Below the pieces are notes generated by a model, which worked only from the letters and a program-made list of their open reading frames with translations, had not been told where the DNA came from and did no database searches. Source: Enterobacter asburiae (GTDB taxonomy: Bacteria > Pseudomonadota > Gammaproteobacteria > Enterobacterales > Enterobacteriaceae). Taken from it: 64,000 bases of DNA. The stretch spans positions 4,786,334 to 4,850,333 of the forward strand of contig JAAQVN010000001.1 of assembly GCA_011754535.1 (NCBI GenBank). Reading direction: 5' to 3'. A program made the translations under genes and the position numbers. The stretch's first letter is position 1, and each line of letters opens with the position of its first letter. Shown in pieces: positions 24,772 through 34,534 of this stretch.

Positions 24772-26277
24772 TTACTCCTGATTCACGCGATTAAGCTTGC
24801 CCACAGCGGCAGCCATCAGAACTTCCTGGGTGGCCTGCTCGCGAGTGAATTCACCGCCGAGATGCCCTTCATGCATGACGATAATGCGATCGCTCATGCC
24901 TAATACCTCTGGCATCTCGGAAGAGACCAGAATGATGCTCAGACCGTCGGCCTTAAACTGGTTAATCAGCTGATAGATCTCTTTCTTCGCGCCCACGTCC
25001 ACGCCGCGGGTTGGCTCGTCGAGGATCAATACTTTCGGGCGCGTCATCAGCCCGCGGGCAATCGCCACTTTCTGCTGATTCCCGCCGGACAACAGGCCAA
25101 TCGCCTGCTCCATCGACGGGGTTTTGACGTTGAAGAGACGGATAAAATCGCTGACCGCCTGCTGCTCGTCTTTATGCTTCAGGCTCCCACCGCTATGGCT
25201 GAAATAGCGCAGCGCGGTAAGCGACATGTTCTCTTTTACCGACATACCCAGCACTAAGCCGTCGCGCTTGCGGTCTTCGGAGATATAGACGATACCGTTC
25301 GCCAGGCCGTCCTGCGGCGAGCGGGTCACCACTTCATGACCGTCGAGGGTGACATAACCGCTGGTGCGCGGCAGTGCGCCGTAGAGCACTTTCATCAGCT
25401 CGGTACGTCCTGCTCCCATCAGGCCCGCCACGCCCAGGATCTCGCCCTGTCGAAGGGTAAAGGTCACGTCGTTCACGCCCGGACCGCAGAGGTTGTCCAC
25501 CTTCAGGCGGATCTCACCCGGCGCTTTATCCAGATGCGGATACTGATCTTCGAGCTTACGTCCCACCATCATTTCGATGAGCGTATCTTCGGTCAGTGTG
25601 GCCACTTCGCGCTCGGCAATAAACTGCCCGTCGCGGAAGACAGTGACGTCATCGCAGATTTCGAAGATCTCTTTCATGCGGTGAGAAATATAGACAATCC
25701 CGCGCCCCTGCGTTTTCAGCTCGCGGATAACGCGGAAGAGAGATTCGGTTTCGGTATCGGTCAGGGCGTCGGTCGGTTCGTCCATAATGATGACCTTCGA
25801 CTCAAAGCTCAGCACCTTCGCGATTTCCACCATCTGCTGATCGCCGATGGAGAGATCGCCCACCAGGCGGTCGCTTTTAAAGCGCAGGTTCAGCTTCGCC
25901 AGGAGTTTATCCGCTTCGGCGTACATGGTTTTCCAGTCGATTTTGCCGAACCTGTTCACAAACTCGCGGCCGAGGAAGATATTCTCTGCAATAGTGAGCT
26001 GCGGGATTAGGTTCAGCTCCTGGTGAATAATGCCGATGCCCGCTTCCTGTGAAGATTTCGGGCCGTTAAAGATGGTCTCTTTGCCCAGCCATAGCAACGA
26101 ACCGGCATCGCGCTGGTAGATCCCGGTCAGCACTTTCATCATGGTGGATTTGCCGGCGCCGTTTTCCCCCACCAGCGCCATCACGCGCCCGGGGTAGACG
26201 TTCAGCGCCGCGCCGGAGAGGGCTTTTACGCCCGGGAACGACTTATCGATCCCTTTAAGTTGCAGTAATGCTTCCAT
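24772..26277 (-). CDS. rbsA: RbsA ribose ABC transporter ATPase (tandem)
   Basis: 501 residues with two ABC domains. The first has Walker A GENGAGKS (residues 37-44), signature LSIGDQQM and Walker [12 protein letters not shown]. The second has the usual degenerate P-loop of sugar importers (GLMGAGRTE) but an intact LSGGNQQK and [11 protein letters not shown]. The start at 26277 ([14 protein letters not shown]) matches the family; the open frame runs 15 codons further. It lies 7 bases after rbsD. Confidence 0.98.
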   Translation of the reverse strand: MEALLQLKGIDKSFPGVKALSGAALNVYPGRVMALVGENGAGKSTMMKVLTGIYQRDAGSLLWLGKETIFNGPKSSQEAGIGIIHQELNLIPQLTIAENIFLGREFVNRFGKIDWKTMYAEADKLLAKLNLRFKSDRLVGDLSIGDQQMVEIAKVLSFESKVIIMDEPTDALTDTETESLFRVIRELKTQGRGIVYISHRMKEIFEICDDVTVFRDGQFIAEREVATLTEDTLIEMMVGRKLEDQYPHLDKAPGEIRLKVDNLCGPGVNDVTFTLRQGEILGVAGLMGAGRTELMKVLYGALPRTSGYVTLDGHEVVTRSPQDGLANGIVYISEDRKRDGLVLGMSVKENMSLTALRYFSHSGGSLKHKDEQQAVSDFIRLFNVKTPSMEQAIGLLSGGNQQKVAIARGLMTRPKVLILDEPTRGVDVGAKKEIYQLINQFKADGLSIILVSSEMPEVLGMSDRIIVMHEGHLGGEFTREQATQEVLMAAAVGKLNRVNQE

Positions 26278-26284
26278 GATGGCC

Positions 26285-26704
26285 TCAGAAGGTAACGCCA
26301 GCACAGAGAATAATATTCGCATACGGGGAACACTCCCCGCTGCGAATCACCGCCTGACTGTCTGCGGTTTGTTGTTTGAACTGCTCGTGCGTTGTGTAAC
26401 GAATTTCTATGGTGTTTCCCTGGTGTTGTTGCAGTTGCTCAATGTGGCTGAGCAACGTTTCGTGGAGTTGCGGATTATGTTGTTTGATTTCCGCCGCGAG
26501 AATGACCGCCTCAACCTGCATCTCCGTCGTCACGACTTCCAGTACCTGCATAAACGAGGGAACACCCTGCGTTAACGCCATATCAATACGGGTTGTGCTG
26601 CGCGGAACCGGTAAGCCTGCGTCGCAAACCACCAGCGTATCGGTATGCCCAAGACGGGAAATAACCGATGAGATTTCTGAGTTGAGAACCGTGCCTTTCT
26701 TCAT
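26285..26704 (-). CDS. rbsD: D-ribose pyranase
   Basis: 139 residues (E. coli 139). RbsD/FucU mutarotase that interconverts pyranose and furanose forms of ribose so that ribokinase receives its substrate. The active-site region near the N terminus reads [17 protein letters not shown]. First gene of the rbs operon. Confidence 0.97.
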   Translation of the reverse strand: MKKGTVLNSEISSVISRLGHTDTLVVCDAGLPVPRSTTRIDMALTQGVPSFMQVLEVVTTEMQVEAVILAAEIKQHNPQLHETLLSHIEQLQQHQGNTIEIRYTTHEQFKQQTADSQAVIRSGECSPYANIILCAGVTF

Positions 26705-26717
26705 TTTCTTGCTCCAC

Positions 26718-26735
26718 TAGCGAAACGTTTCGCTA
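26718..26735. promoter_or_regulatory. RbsR operator O1
   Basis: Perfect 18-bp palindrome TAGCGAAACGTTTCGCTA, 14 bases upstream of the rbsD start. It matches the E. coli RbsR operator core (AGCGAAACGTTTCGCT). Confidence 0.9.
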
Positions 26736-26799
26736 AAAAGAGTGTAGACGCAAGAGTGTTCAGAAAACCACCATGACGTAACGGAATTGTGATCAACGT

Positions 26800-26811
26800 C
26801 GAAACGTTTCG
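26800..26811. promoter_or_regulatory. Second RbsR-like operator O2
   Basis: CGAAACGTTTCG palindrome, extended on one side to CGAAACGTTTCGCTA. Its centre is 79 bp from the centre of O1. A TGTGA half-site (26789-26793, TGTGATCAACG) adjoins it and could be part of a CRP site. Confidence 0.75.
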
Positions 26812-26840
26812 CTAAGTGAAATGTAGTGGAGGTAAATGCA

Positions 26841-26870
26841 AAACGGTAACCCCAGGGTTACCGTTTTTTA
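26841..26870. terminator. kup terminator, probably bidirectional
   Basis: Nine-bp stem CGGTAACCC/GGGTTACCG with T-run on the plus strand and a shorter TTTT on the minus strand. It isolates kup from the rbs promoter. Confidence 0.75.
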
Positions 26871-26876
26871 TGTTTG

Positions 26877-26979
26877 CCCCCTCTCCCTCAAGGGAGAGGG
26901 GGTCGTCCATGCAAACATTATTTTGTGGGGATCCCTCAGTCCTGTGGGAGAAGGTCGGGCTGAGGGCATCAGGCCGCAC
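26877..26979 (+). repeat. CCCTCTCCC-type dispersed repeat, copy A
   Basis: Contains CCCTCTCCCTCAAGGGAGAG, then TCGTCC, then CATTATTTTGTGGGGA, and a tail TGAGGGCATCAGGCCGCA. The first 75 bases recur in reverse orientation at about 53161-53240, and the tail recurs at 55858-55875. Confidence 0.85.
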
Positions 26980-26985
26980 AAAGAC

Positions 26986-28854
26986 TTAAATCTCGACCTG
27001 CGTTCCCAGCTCAATCACGCGGTTAGGCGGGATCTCAAACTGGTCAGGCGCGCGCAGGGCGTTACGCTGCAGGATCAGGTACAGCTTGCCGCGCAGGCGC
27101 AGATACCACGGGCGCTTGCCGATGATCAGCGACTCGTGCGACATAAAGAACGACGTCTCCATCATCCGGCAGCTCAACCCTTCCAGACCGCAGCGGTGGA
27201 ACACCTCTTCCACGTTAGGCGTTTCGCGCCAGCCGTAGCTTGCCACCACGCGCCAGAAGGTCGGGGACAGCTGCTCAATCTGAACGCGACGCACGTTGTG
27301 AACGTACGGCGCATCTTCTGTACGTAGCGTCAGCAGGATCACGCGCTCGTGCAGAACCTTGTTGTGCTTGAGGTTATGCATTAGCGCGAACGGGATTACA
27401 TTCAGGGCACGAGACATATAAACCGCGGTGCCCGGCACGCGAACCGGCGGTGATTTCTCCAGCGATGCGATCATCGCCTCAAGAGAATTGCCGTGCTCGT
27501 GCATGCGACGCAGCAGACGGAAGCGCTCGCTCTTCCACGTGGTCATGACAATGAACATCACCAGGCCCAGCGTCAGCGGCAGCCAGCCGCCGGAAACAAT
27601 CTTGTCGAGGTTGGCAGAGAACAGCGGCACGTCGATACACAGGAAGCCCACCAGAATCATTGCTACAAGGAATTTATTCCAGTGCCAGTTTCGGTACGCC
27701 ACCGTGGTGGAGAGAAGCGACGTCAGCACCATAGTACCTGTGACCGCAATACCGTAGGCCGCGGCCAGGTTACTGGAGTGCTCGAAGCTGACAATCACAA
27801 TCACAACAGCAAAATAGAGCAGCCAGTTAACGAACGGGATGTAGATCTGGCCCGACTCCATTTCTGAAGTATGGATGATGCGCATTGGCGAGAGATAGCC
27901 CAGACGAACGGCCTGACGGGTCAAAGAGAACACCCCGGAAATCACCGCCTGAGAGGCAATAACGGTCGCCAGCGTGGCCAGAATGAGCATCGGCACCAGC
28001 GCCCAGTCAGGCGCCAGCAGGAAGAACGGGTTCTTAATCGCTTCCGGGTTCTTAAGCAGCAGCGCGCCCTGACCGAAGTAGTTCAGCACCAGCGAAGGGA
28101 GCACCACAATAAACCATGCCACGCGGATCGGCAGTTTTCCGAAGTGCCCCATGTCAGCATACAGCGCTTCCACACCGGTGATGGAGAGCACGACCGCCCC
28201 CAGCGCCACGAAGGAAACCACTTTGTATTCCAGGAAGAAATGCACCGCCCAGTAAGGGTTTAGCGCATGCAGCACGTCCGGATTCGCGATAATGCTGCGT
28301 AAGCCGAGCGCCGCCAGGATCACGAACCAGGCCAGCATAATCGGCGCAAACAGTTTGCCCACCAGCCCGGTACCGTGTTTCTGGATCATGAACAGCAGCG
28401 TCAGGACAATTATGGCCAGCGGAACCACCCATGAATCGAGCTGTGGCGCGATAATTTCCAGCCCCTCTATCGCCGAGAGCACTGAGATAGCCGGTGTTAT
28501 CACCACTTCCCCATAGAAGAAGCTACCGCCAATCAGGCCGATAATCACCAGCACGGACGTCATTCTGGCCGAGGTATTGCGACCGGCAAGAGACATCAGG
28601 GTCAGGATCCCGCCTTCGCCCGCGTTATCTGCACGCATAACGAAGGAGAGATATTTAACGGAAACGACCAGGATCAGCAGCCAGAAGATGAGGGACAGGA
28701 AGCCAAACACGGCATCGCGCTCAACACCAAAGCCAAACTGGCCGGACAAACATTCACGAAGCGTATAAAGCGGGCTGGTGCCGATATCACCGTAGACAAC
28801 CCCGATCGCCGCAAGCGTAATTGCGGGTAATGATTGCTTATTATCAGTGCTCAT
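26986..28854 (-). CDS. kup: Kup (TrkD) low-affinity potassium transporter
   Basis: 622 residues, identical in length to E. coli Kup. About twelve membrane segments in the first 440 residues, starting [20 protein letters not shown] (the conserved GDIGTSPLY motif), then a soluble cytoplasmic C-terminal domain. It imports K+ (and Cs+), probably with protons, and matters at low pH. Divergent from ravA. Confidence 0.98.
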   Translation of the reverse strand: MSTDNKQSLPAITLAAIGVVYGDIGTSPLYTLRECLSGQFGFGVERDAVFGFLSLIFWLLILVVSVKYLSFVMRADNAGEGGILTLMSLAGRNTSARMTSVLVIIGLIGGSFFYGEVVITPAISVLSAIEGLEIIAPQLDSWVVPLAIIVLTLLFMIQKHGTGLVGKLFAPIMLAWFVILAALGLRSIIANPDVLHALNPYWAVHFFLEYKVVSFVALGAVVLSITGVEALYADMGHFGKLPIRVAWFIVVLPSLVLNYFGQGALLLKNPEAIKNPFFLLAPDWALVPMLILATLATVIASQAVISGVFSLTRQAVRLGYLSPMRIIHTSEMESGQIYIPFVNWLLYFAVVIVIVSFEHSSNLAAAYGIAVTGTMVLTSLLSTTVAYRNWHWNKFLVAMILVGFLCIDVPLFSANLDKIVSGGWLPLTLGLVMFIVMTTWKSERFRLLRRMHEHGNSLEAMIASLEKSPPVRVPGTAVYMSRALNVIPFALMHNLKHNKVLHERVILLTLRTEDAPYVHNVRRVQIEQLSPTFWRVVASYGWRETPNVEEVFHRCGLEGLSCRMMETSFFMSHESLIIGKRPWYLRLRGKLYLILQRNALRAPDQFEIPPNRVIELGTQVEI

Positions 28855-29023
28855 AGACTAGTCTTTTCGTTTAAATAACAAATGTGTTCCTGTCCCTTGG
28901 TCCACAAAAAGCGCACAGTATGCACGATTCATTGCAAAATCGTACCCCTAAATGCAACCGCATTAATGTAGCGCAAAGAAAATTGCGCCGCACTTCAGCC
29001 TATTACCAGCCCTGACTGAAACG

Positions 29024-29031
29024 TCTATACT
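29024..29031 (+). promoter_or_regulatory. Sigma-S-type -10 element for ravA-viaA
   Basis: TCTATACT fits the RpoS -10 consensus (C at -13, TATACT) and lies 45 bases before the ravA ATG. Stationary-phase induction of ravA-viaA by RpoS is known in E. coli. Confidence 0.6.
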
Positions 29032-29075
29032 CGCTTCAATTGGCCGCCACAACGGCGAAAGGATGCAAAACTATT

Positions 29076-30572
29076 ATGGCTCACTCACATTTATTAGCAG
29101 AAAGAATTTCCCGCCTCAGCAGCGCGCTGGAGAAAGGCCTTTACGAGCGTAGCCACGCCATTCGCCTTTGCCTGCTGGCGGCGCTGAGCGGTGAAAGCGT
29201 GTTTCTGCTGGGTCCGCCGGGCATTGCTAAAAGTTTGATTGCACGCCGCCTGAAGTTCGCTTTTCAGAACGCCCGTGCATTTGAATATTTGATGACGCGC
29301 TTCTCCACCCCCGAAGAAGTTTTCGGCCCGCTTTCTATTCAGGCACTGAAGGACGAGGGGCGCTATGAGCGTCTGACGGCGGGCTATCTTCCGGAAGCGG
29401 AAATCGTCTTTCTCGATGAGATCTGGAAAGCCGGCCCGGCCATTCTGAACACCCTGCTGACGGCAATTAACGAACGTCGTTTCCGCAACGGGGCCAGTGA
29501 AGAGAAAATCCCCATGCGCCTGCTGGTGGCCGCGTCAAACGAACTTCCCGAAGCAGACAGCAGCCTGGAAGCGCTGTATGACCGTATGCTGATCCGCCTG
29601 TGGCTGGATAAAGTACAGGATAAATCAAACTTCCGCTCCATGCTGGTGAGCCAGCAGGATGAGAACGAAAACCCGGTGGCTGCGTCACTGCAGGTGACGG
29701 ACGAGGAGTACCATCAGTGGCAGGAAGAGATCGGCAAAATAAAACTGCCCGATGCCGTTTTTGAGCTGATCTTCATGCTGCGCCAGCAGCTTGATTTACT
29801 GCCTTCCGCCCCGTATGTCTCTGACCGTCGCTGGAAAAAAGCGATCCGTCTCCTCCAGGCCAGCGCGCTGTTCAGTGGTCGCGACGCGGTCGCCCCTATC
29901 GATCTGATCCTGCTAAAAGACTGCCTCTGGCACGACGCAGAAGGCATGAACCTGATGCAACAGCAGCTGGACGTTTTGATGACCGGACACGCCTGGGGGC
30001 AGCAGGCGATGCTCAACCAACTGGGGGCGATTGCCCAACGGCGCTTACAGCTCCAGCAGCAGCAAAGCGATAAAACCGCGCTTAAAGTGAATCGCCTGGG
30101 GGGCATGTTCGCCCGCAAACCGCATTACGAGCTACCCGCCGATCTGACCGGCACGACGCTGACATTGCTGCTCCAGCAGCCGCTCAAGCTGCATGATATG
30201 CAGGTGGTGCACATTACGATTGAGCGCGAGCCGCTGGCGCAGTGGCTGGATAAGGGCGGAGAGATCCGCGGTAAGCTCAACGGCATCGGTTTCGCGCAGC
30301 CGCTGAATATGGAAGTGGACAGCAGTCAGCACCTGGTGATCCGCGACGTGAGCCTTCAGGGATCGCGTCTTGCGCTTCCCGGGACCGCCTCTGACAGCGT
30401 GCCGGAAGAGATCAAACAGCAGCTGGAAGCGCTGGATACCGAATGGCACCAGCAGCACACCCGCTTCAGCGAGCAGCAAAAATGCCTCTTTATTCATAGC
30501 GACTGGTTAGGCCGCATTGAAGCCAGCCTGCAGGACGTCAGCGCGCAGATCAAACAGGCACGGCAATGCTAA
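29076..30572 (+). CDS. ravA: RavA, MoxR-family AAA+ ATPase
   Basis: 498 residues, as in E. coli. AAA+ module with Walker A GPPGIAKS (residues 46-53) and Walker [12 protein letters not shown], then a C-terminal LARA-type region that binds the lysine decarboxylase LdcI in E. coli. RavA works with ViaA and has been linked to aminoglycoside sensitivity and respiratory complexes. Start 29076 ([12 protein letters not shown]) is preferred over an upstream in-frame start. It overlaps viaA by 7 bases. Confidence 0.97.
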   Translation: MAHSHLLAERISRLSSALEKGLYERSHAIRLCLLAALSGESVFLLGPPGIAKSLIARRLKFAFQNARAFEYLMTRFSTPEEVFGPLSIQALKDEGRYERLTAGYLPEAEIVFLDEIWKAGPAILNTLLTAINERRFRNGASEEKIPMRLLVAASNELPEADSSLEALYDRMLIRLWLDKVQDKSNFRSMLVSQQDENENPVAASLQVTDEEYHQWQEEIGKIKLPDAVFELIFMLRQQLDLLPSAPYVSDRRWKKAIRLLQASALFSGRDAVAPIDLILLKDCLWHDAEGMNLMQQQLDVLMTGHAWGQQAMLNQLGAIAQRRLQLQQQQSDKTALKVNRLGGMFARKPHYELPADLTGTTLTLLLQQPLKLHDMQVVHITIEREPLAQWLDKGGEIRGKLNGIGFAQPLNMEVDSSQHLVIRDVSLQGSRLALPGTASDSVPEEIKQQLEALDTEWHQQHTRFSEQQKCLFIHSDWLGRIEASLQDVSAQIKQARQC

Positions 30573-32017
30573 CGCTGGACACGCTCAACGTCATGCTGGC
30601 GGTCAGCGAGGAAGGGTTAATTGAGGAGGTGGTGATAACACTTCTGGCGTCCCCACAGCTGGCGGCGTTTTTTGAAAAATTCCCGAAGCTCAAAAAAGCA
30701 ATGACGGACGATCTCCCGCGCTGGCGCGATAACCTGCGTCAGCGGTTTAAGGAGACGGAAGTCCCGCCAGAACTGACGGAGGAAGTCGCAGCCTATCAGC
30801 AGTGTCAGCGGCTATCGACGCCGCAGTTTATCGTCCAGATCCCGCAAACCCTGGCGCTGCTCGATAAAGTCCACTCTCCGTTTGCCAGCCAGGCCAGAAC
30901 GCTGGTCACGGAAAACGCCACCATTACCCCGGCGCTGCACACGCTATTTTTACAGCGCTGGCGCCTGAGCCTGGTCGTCCAGGCCACCTCGCTGAACCAA
31001 CAGCTGCTGGATGAAGAGCGCGAGCAGCTGCTCAGTGAAGTCCAGGAACGTATGACCCTGAGCGGTCAGCTCGAAGAGGTGCTGGTAGAAAATGAAAACG
31101 CCGCCGGTCGCCTCTGGGACATGAGCGCCGGGCAGCTGCGGCGCGGGGATTATCAGCTGATCGTGAAGTACGGCGACTTTTTAACCCAGCAGCCGGAGCT
31201 GATGAAACTTGCGGAACAGCTGGGTCGGTCCAGGGAGGCAAAGTCTGTCCCAAAGAAGGATGCCCCGATGGAAACCTTCCGCACCCTGGTACGCGAACCG
31301 GCCACCGTGCCGGAACAGGTCGACGGACTTCAGCAAAGCGACGACATCCTGCGCCTGCTGCCCACGGAGCTAAGCACGCTGGGAATGACCGAACTGGAGT
31401 ATGAGTTTTACCGTCGGCTGGTGGAAAAACAGCTTCTCACCTATCGACTGCACGGCGAAGCCTGGCGCGAGAAGCTAAGCCAGCGCCCTGTCGTTCATCA
31501 GGATTTTGATGAACAGCCGCGCGGGCCGTTTATTGTTTGCGTGGATACGTCCGGCTCAATGGGCGGTTTTAACGAGCAGTGTGCGAAGGCGTTCTGTCTG
31601 GCGCTGATGCGCGTGGCGCTCGCCGATCGCCGTCGCTGCTTTATCATGCTCTTCTCCAGCGAAGTCGTGGGCTATGAGCTGACGAACCAGCAGGGCATCG
31701 AGCAGGCCATCCGCTTTTTAAGCCAGCGTTTTCGCGGCGGCACCGATCTGGCCAGTTGTTTTCGAAGCATTGTGGAACGTATGCAAGGCGGCGACTGGTA
31801 CGACGCTGACGCAGTGGTGATTTCAGATTTTATTGCCCAGCGGCTGCCGGATGATGTGGTAAATAAAGTGAAGGAGCTGCAGCGGGTGCATCAGCACCGT
31901 TTTCATGCGGTGGCGATGTCCGCCCATGGAAAGCCCGGCATCATGCGCATCTTCGATCATATCTGGCGCTTTGATACCGGGTTGCGGAGCCGCCTGCTCA
32001 GACGCTGGCGACGTTAA
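30566..32017 (+). CDS. viaA: ViaA, VWA-domain partner of RavA
   Basis: 483 residues (E. coli 483). The C-terminal von Willebrand factor A domain has the MIDAS metal site DTSGSMGG from Asp327. The N-terminal half is helical. ViaA stimulates the RavA ATPase; the pair resembles MoxR-VWA chaperone systems. The stop codon abuts the asnA stop on the opposite strand with no base between. Confidence 0.97.
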   Translation: MLTLDTLNVMLAVSEEGLIEEVVITLLASPQLAAFFEKFPKLKKAMTDDLPRWRDNLRQRFKETEVPPELTEEVAAYQQCQRLSTPQFIVQIPQTLALLDKVHSPFASQARTLVTENATITPALHTLFLQRWRLSLVVQATSLNQQLLDEEREQLLSEVQERMTLSGQLEEVLVENENAAGRLWDMSAGQLRRGDYQLIVKYGDFLTQQPELMKLAEQLGRSREAKSVPKKDAPMETFRTLVREPATVPEQVDGLQQSDDILRLLPTELSTLGMTELEYEFYRRLVEKQLLTYRLHGEAWREKLSQRPVVHQDFDEQPRGPFIVCVDTSGSMGGFNEQCAKAFCLALMRVALADRRRCFIMLFSSEVVGYELTNQQGIEQAIRFLSQRFRGGTDLASCFRSIVERMQGGDWYDADAVVISDFIAQRLPDDVVNKVKELQRVHQHRFHAVAMSAHGKPGIMRIFDHIWRFDTGLRSRLLRRWRR

Positions 32018-33010
32018 TTAAAGAAGAGAACCGACGCTTTCACGAACCTGCTGCGGCCAGACTCCACACTGCACCTGACCGATATGGGACAGTTGCAGCA
32101 GCAGCATGGTCAGACGGGACTGGCCGATACCGCCGCCAATCGTCTGAGGCATTTCGCCGCGCAGCAGCGCCTGGTGCCACTCGAGTTTAAGACGATCTTC
32201 ATCACCGGTCACCGCCAGCTGGCGCTTCAGCGCGTCAGCATCCACGCGGATCCCCATAGAAGAGAGCTCAAACGCATCTTCCAGAACCGGGTTCCAGACC
32301 AGAATATCGCCGTTCAGACCGGCATATTCGCTTTCGGCCACGGTGCTCCAGTCATCATAATCCGGCGCACGAACGTCGTGACGCTTGCCATCAGACAGTT
32401 TACCGCCGATGCCAATCAGAAATACCGCGCCCAGCTCTTTGGCGATCGCCCGCTCGCGGCCTTTGGCATCCAGATCCGGAAAACGGCTCAGAAGTTCCTG
32501 GCTGTGGACAAAGTGGATCGTTTCCGGCAGGAACGGTGCCAGACCAAACTCTTTGCTCACGGCCGCTTCGGTCGCTTTGATCCCGGCGTAGATCGCCTCA
32601 ACGGTCGATTTCAGCGTGCCGACGTGGCGTTCACCGTCTCCCATAACGCGCTCCCAGTCCCACTGGTCAACGTAGACAGAGTGAATCGGGGAGAGACGGT
32701 CTTCATCGGGGCGAAGAGCTTTCATGTGCGTGTAAAGCCCTTCGCCCGCGCTGAAGTCGTGTTGTCCCAAGGTTTGACGCTTCCACTTCGCCAGTGAGTG
32801 AACCACTTCGAACTGTGCGTCTGGCAGTGTTTTCACTTTCACCTGTACCGCTTTTTCGCATCCAGACAGGTTATCCTGCGTCCCGTCACCCACGCGGCTC
32901 AGAATTGGCGCCTGAACTTCAATAAGACCAAGCTTCTCTTCCAGCTGGCGGGAAAAATGGGATTTTACGAAACTGATCTGGCGTTGTTTTGCGATGTAAG
33001 CGGTTTTCAT
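32018..33010 (-). CDS. asnA: Asparagine synthetase A (ammonia-dependent)
   Basis: 330 residues. Class II aminoacyl-tRNA-synthetase-like fold, starting [19 protein letters not shown] and ending with the [13 protein letters not shown] arginine-containing motif 3 that binds ATP. It makes asparagine from aspartate, ammonia and ATP. Divergent from its activator asnC, with a 151-base shared control region. Confidence 0.98.
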   Translation of the reverse strand: MKTAYIAKQRQISFVKSHFSRQLEEKLGLIEVQAPILSRVGDGTQDNLSGCEKAVQVKVKTLPDAQFEVVHSLAKWKRQTLGQHDFSAGEGLYTHMKALRPDEDRLSPIHSVYVDQWDWERVMGDGERHVGTLKSTVEAIYAGIKATEAAVSKEFGLAPFLPETIHFVHSQELLSRFPDLDAKGRERAIAKELGAVFLIGIGGKLSDGKRHDVRAPDYDDWSTVAESEYAGLNGDILVWNPVLEDAFELSSMGIRVDADALKRQLAVTGDEDRLKLEWHQALLRGEMPQTIGGGIGQSRLTMLLLQLSHIGQVQCGVWPQQVRESVGSLL

Positions 33011-33161
33011 TATTTATACTCCTGCGTCCTGTTGGTAATGATTAAGCAACAGAACCGGTACTTAATTCAATAACTCATCAACAAAAAGCAGCCTTCACTT
33101 TTGATTCGTTAAAATATGACGCTAGAATAGAGGTATTCATTAATCTTCATAAGAAAAAGAT

Positions 33162-33620
33162 ATGGAAAATTATCAGATCGACAATCTGGACCGCGGCATT
33201 CTGGAGGCCTTAATGGCCAATGCCCGTACAGCCTACGCCGAACTGGCAAAACAGTTTGGCGTCAGCCCGGGAACCATTCACGTTCGCGTAGAGAAAATGA
33301 AGCAGGCAGGGATCATTACCGGCGCGCGCATTGACGTCAGCCCGAAGCAGCTGGGTTACGACGTCTGCTGTTTCATCGGCATTATTCTTAAAAGCGCAAA
33401 AGACTACCCCTCCGCGCTGGCGAAGCTTAACGCGCTCGATGAAGTCACCGAGGCGTACTACACCACCGGGCACTACAGCATCTTTATAAAGGTGATGTGC
33501 CGATCCATCGATGCTCTCCAGCAGGTACTTATCAACAAGATCCAAACAATCGATGAAATTCAGTCCACCGAGACACTGATCTCCCTGCAAAACCCGATCA
33601 TGCGTACCATCCGCCCGTGA
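33162..33620 (+). CDS. asnC: AsnC, Lrp-family regulator of asnA
   Basis: 152 residues. N-terminal helix-turn-helix (YAELAKQFGVSPGTIHVRVEKM) and C-terminal RAM (asparagine-binding) domain. In E. coli it activates asnA when asparagine is low and represses itself. Transcription runs toward mioC and oriC. Confidence 0.98.
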   Translation: MENYQIDNLDRGILEALMANARTAYAELAKQFGVSPGTIHVRVEKMKQAGIITGARIDVSPKQLGYDVCCFIGIILKSAKDYPSALAKLNALDEVTEAYYTTGHYSIFIKVMCRSIDALQQVLINKIQTIDEIQSTETLISLQNPIMRTIRP

Positions 33621-33710
33621 TCGGGCAAATTCATTCCCACATTTTCCACAGGTAGATCCCAGCTCGTTCACAGCGTACAATGATCCCCTCTTTATCTGAG
33701 CGAGCGATCA

Positions 33711-34160
33711 ATGGCGGACATTACCCTTATCAGCGGCAGCACCCTTGGCGGTGCGGAATATGTAGCGGAACACCTGGCTGAGAAGCTGGAAGATGCGGGC
33801 TTTTCCACGGAAACCCTGCATGGGCCGCTGCTTGAAGATCTCCCGAATGACGGGGTCTGGCTGCTGATCACCTCCACGCACGGCGCGGGCGATGTGCCGG
33901 ATAACCTGCAACCTTTATATGACGAACTGCTTGAACAGCAGCCCGACCTGTCAAACGTCCGTTTTGGCGCGGTAGGGATCGGCAGTCGTGAATATGACAC
34001 CTTCTGCGGGGCAATAGAGAAAGTCGAAGCCGCTGTTACCTCTTGTGGGGCAAAACAGCTGGGTGAAACGCTCAAGATCAACATCCTCGATCATGACATT
34101 CCGGAGGATCCGGCCGAGATCTGGCTCGCGGAATGGAAAAATTTACTCAAAAACGATTAA
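33711..34160 (+). CDS. mioC: MioC flavodoxin-like protein
   Basis: 149 residues (E. coli 147). Flavodoxin fold: phosphate-binding SGSTLGGAEYVAE at residues 8-20 and STHGAGDVPDN. It binds FMN and has been implicated in biotin synthase activity. Transcription through mioC into oriC affects initiation in E. coli. The upstream gap (33621-33710) has an imperfect DnaA box TTTTCCACA. Confidence 0.97.
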   Translation: MADITLISGSTLGGAEYVAEHLAEKLEDAGFSTETLHGPLLEDLPNDGVWLLITSTHGAGDVPDNLQPLYDELLEQQPDLSNVRFGAVGIGSREYDTFCGAIEKVEAAVTSCGAKQLGETLKINILDHDIPEDPAEIWLAEWKNLLKND

Positions 34161-34446
34161 AGATCGCGCGAACAGATGTGGATAACTCTGGTTAAAAGCT
34201 CGTATTAACCCGTAGTTATCCAAATAACAACCGTGGCTTAGTTTTTAGCCTGTGTATAAACTCGCGATCTGATCCCAGCTTATACGGTCCAGGATCACCG
34301 ATCATTCACAGCAAACGATCCTTCCTAACTGCATGATCTTATTTGCGGGATCGGACTTATCCACATGGGTCCGCGATCCTAATAAGAGATCACAATAGAA
34401 CAGATCTCTAAATAAAAAGATCTTCTTTTTAATAGCCCAGGATCCC
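34160..34446 (-). other. oriC: oriC, chromosomal replication origin
   Basis: On the minus strand the segment aligns with E. coli oriC from the GGATCCTGGG left end (34446) to beyond the R4 box. DnaA boxes: R1 at 34357-34365 (TTATCCACA), R2 at 34251-34259 (TGTGTATAA), R3-like at 34216-34224 (TTATCCAAA), R4 at 34177-34185 (TGTGGATAA). The unwinding region has three 13-mers, on the minus strand L GATCTTTTTATTT (34410-34422), M GATCTGTTCTATT (34394-34406) and R GATCTCTTATTAG (34379-34391). I count 13 GATC sites for Dam/SeqA. mioC and mnmG flank it as in E. coli. Confidence 0.98.
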
Positions 34447-34534
34447 AATGCTTTCTCGAAAGACTAAAGTTGAGTAGAATCCACGGCCCGGGCTTCAATC
34501 CATTTTCATACCGCTTTACGCGAGGCAGACCACC

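Noticed and set aside
26877..26979. CRISPR-like repeat
   Set aside because: The units are single palindromes scattered over the window, with no regular repeat-spacer array and no cas genes.
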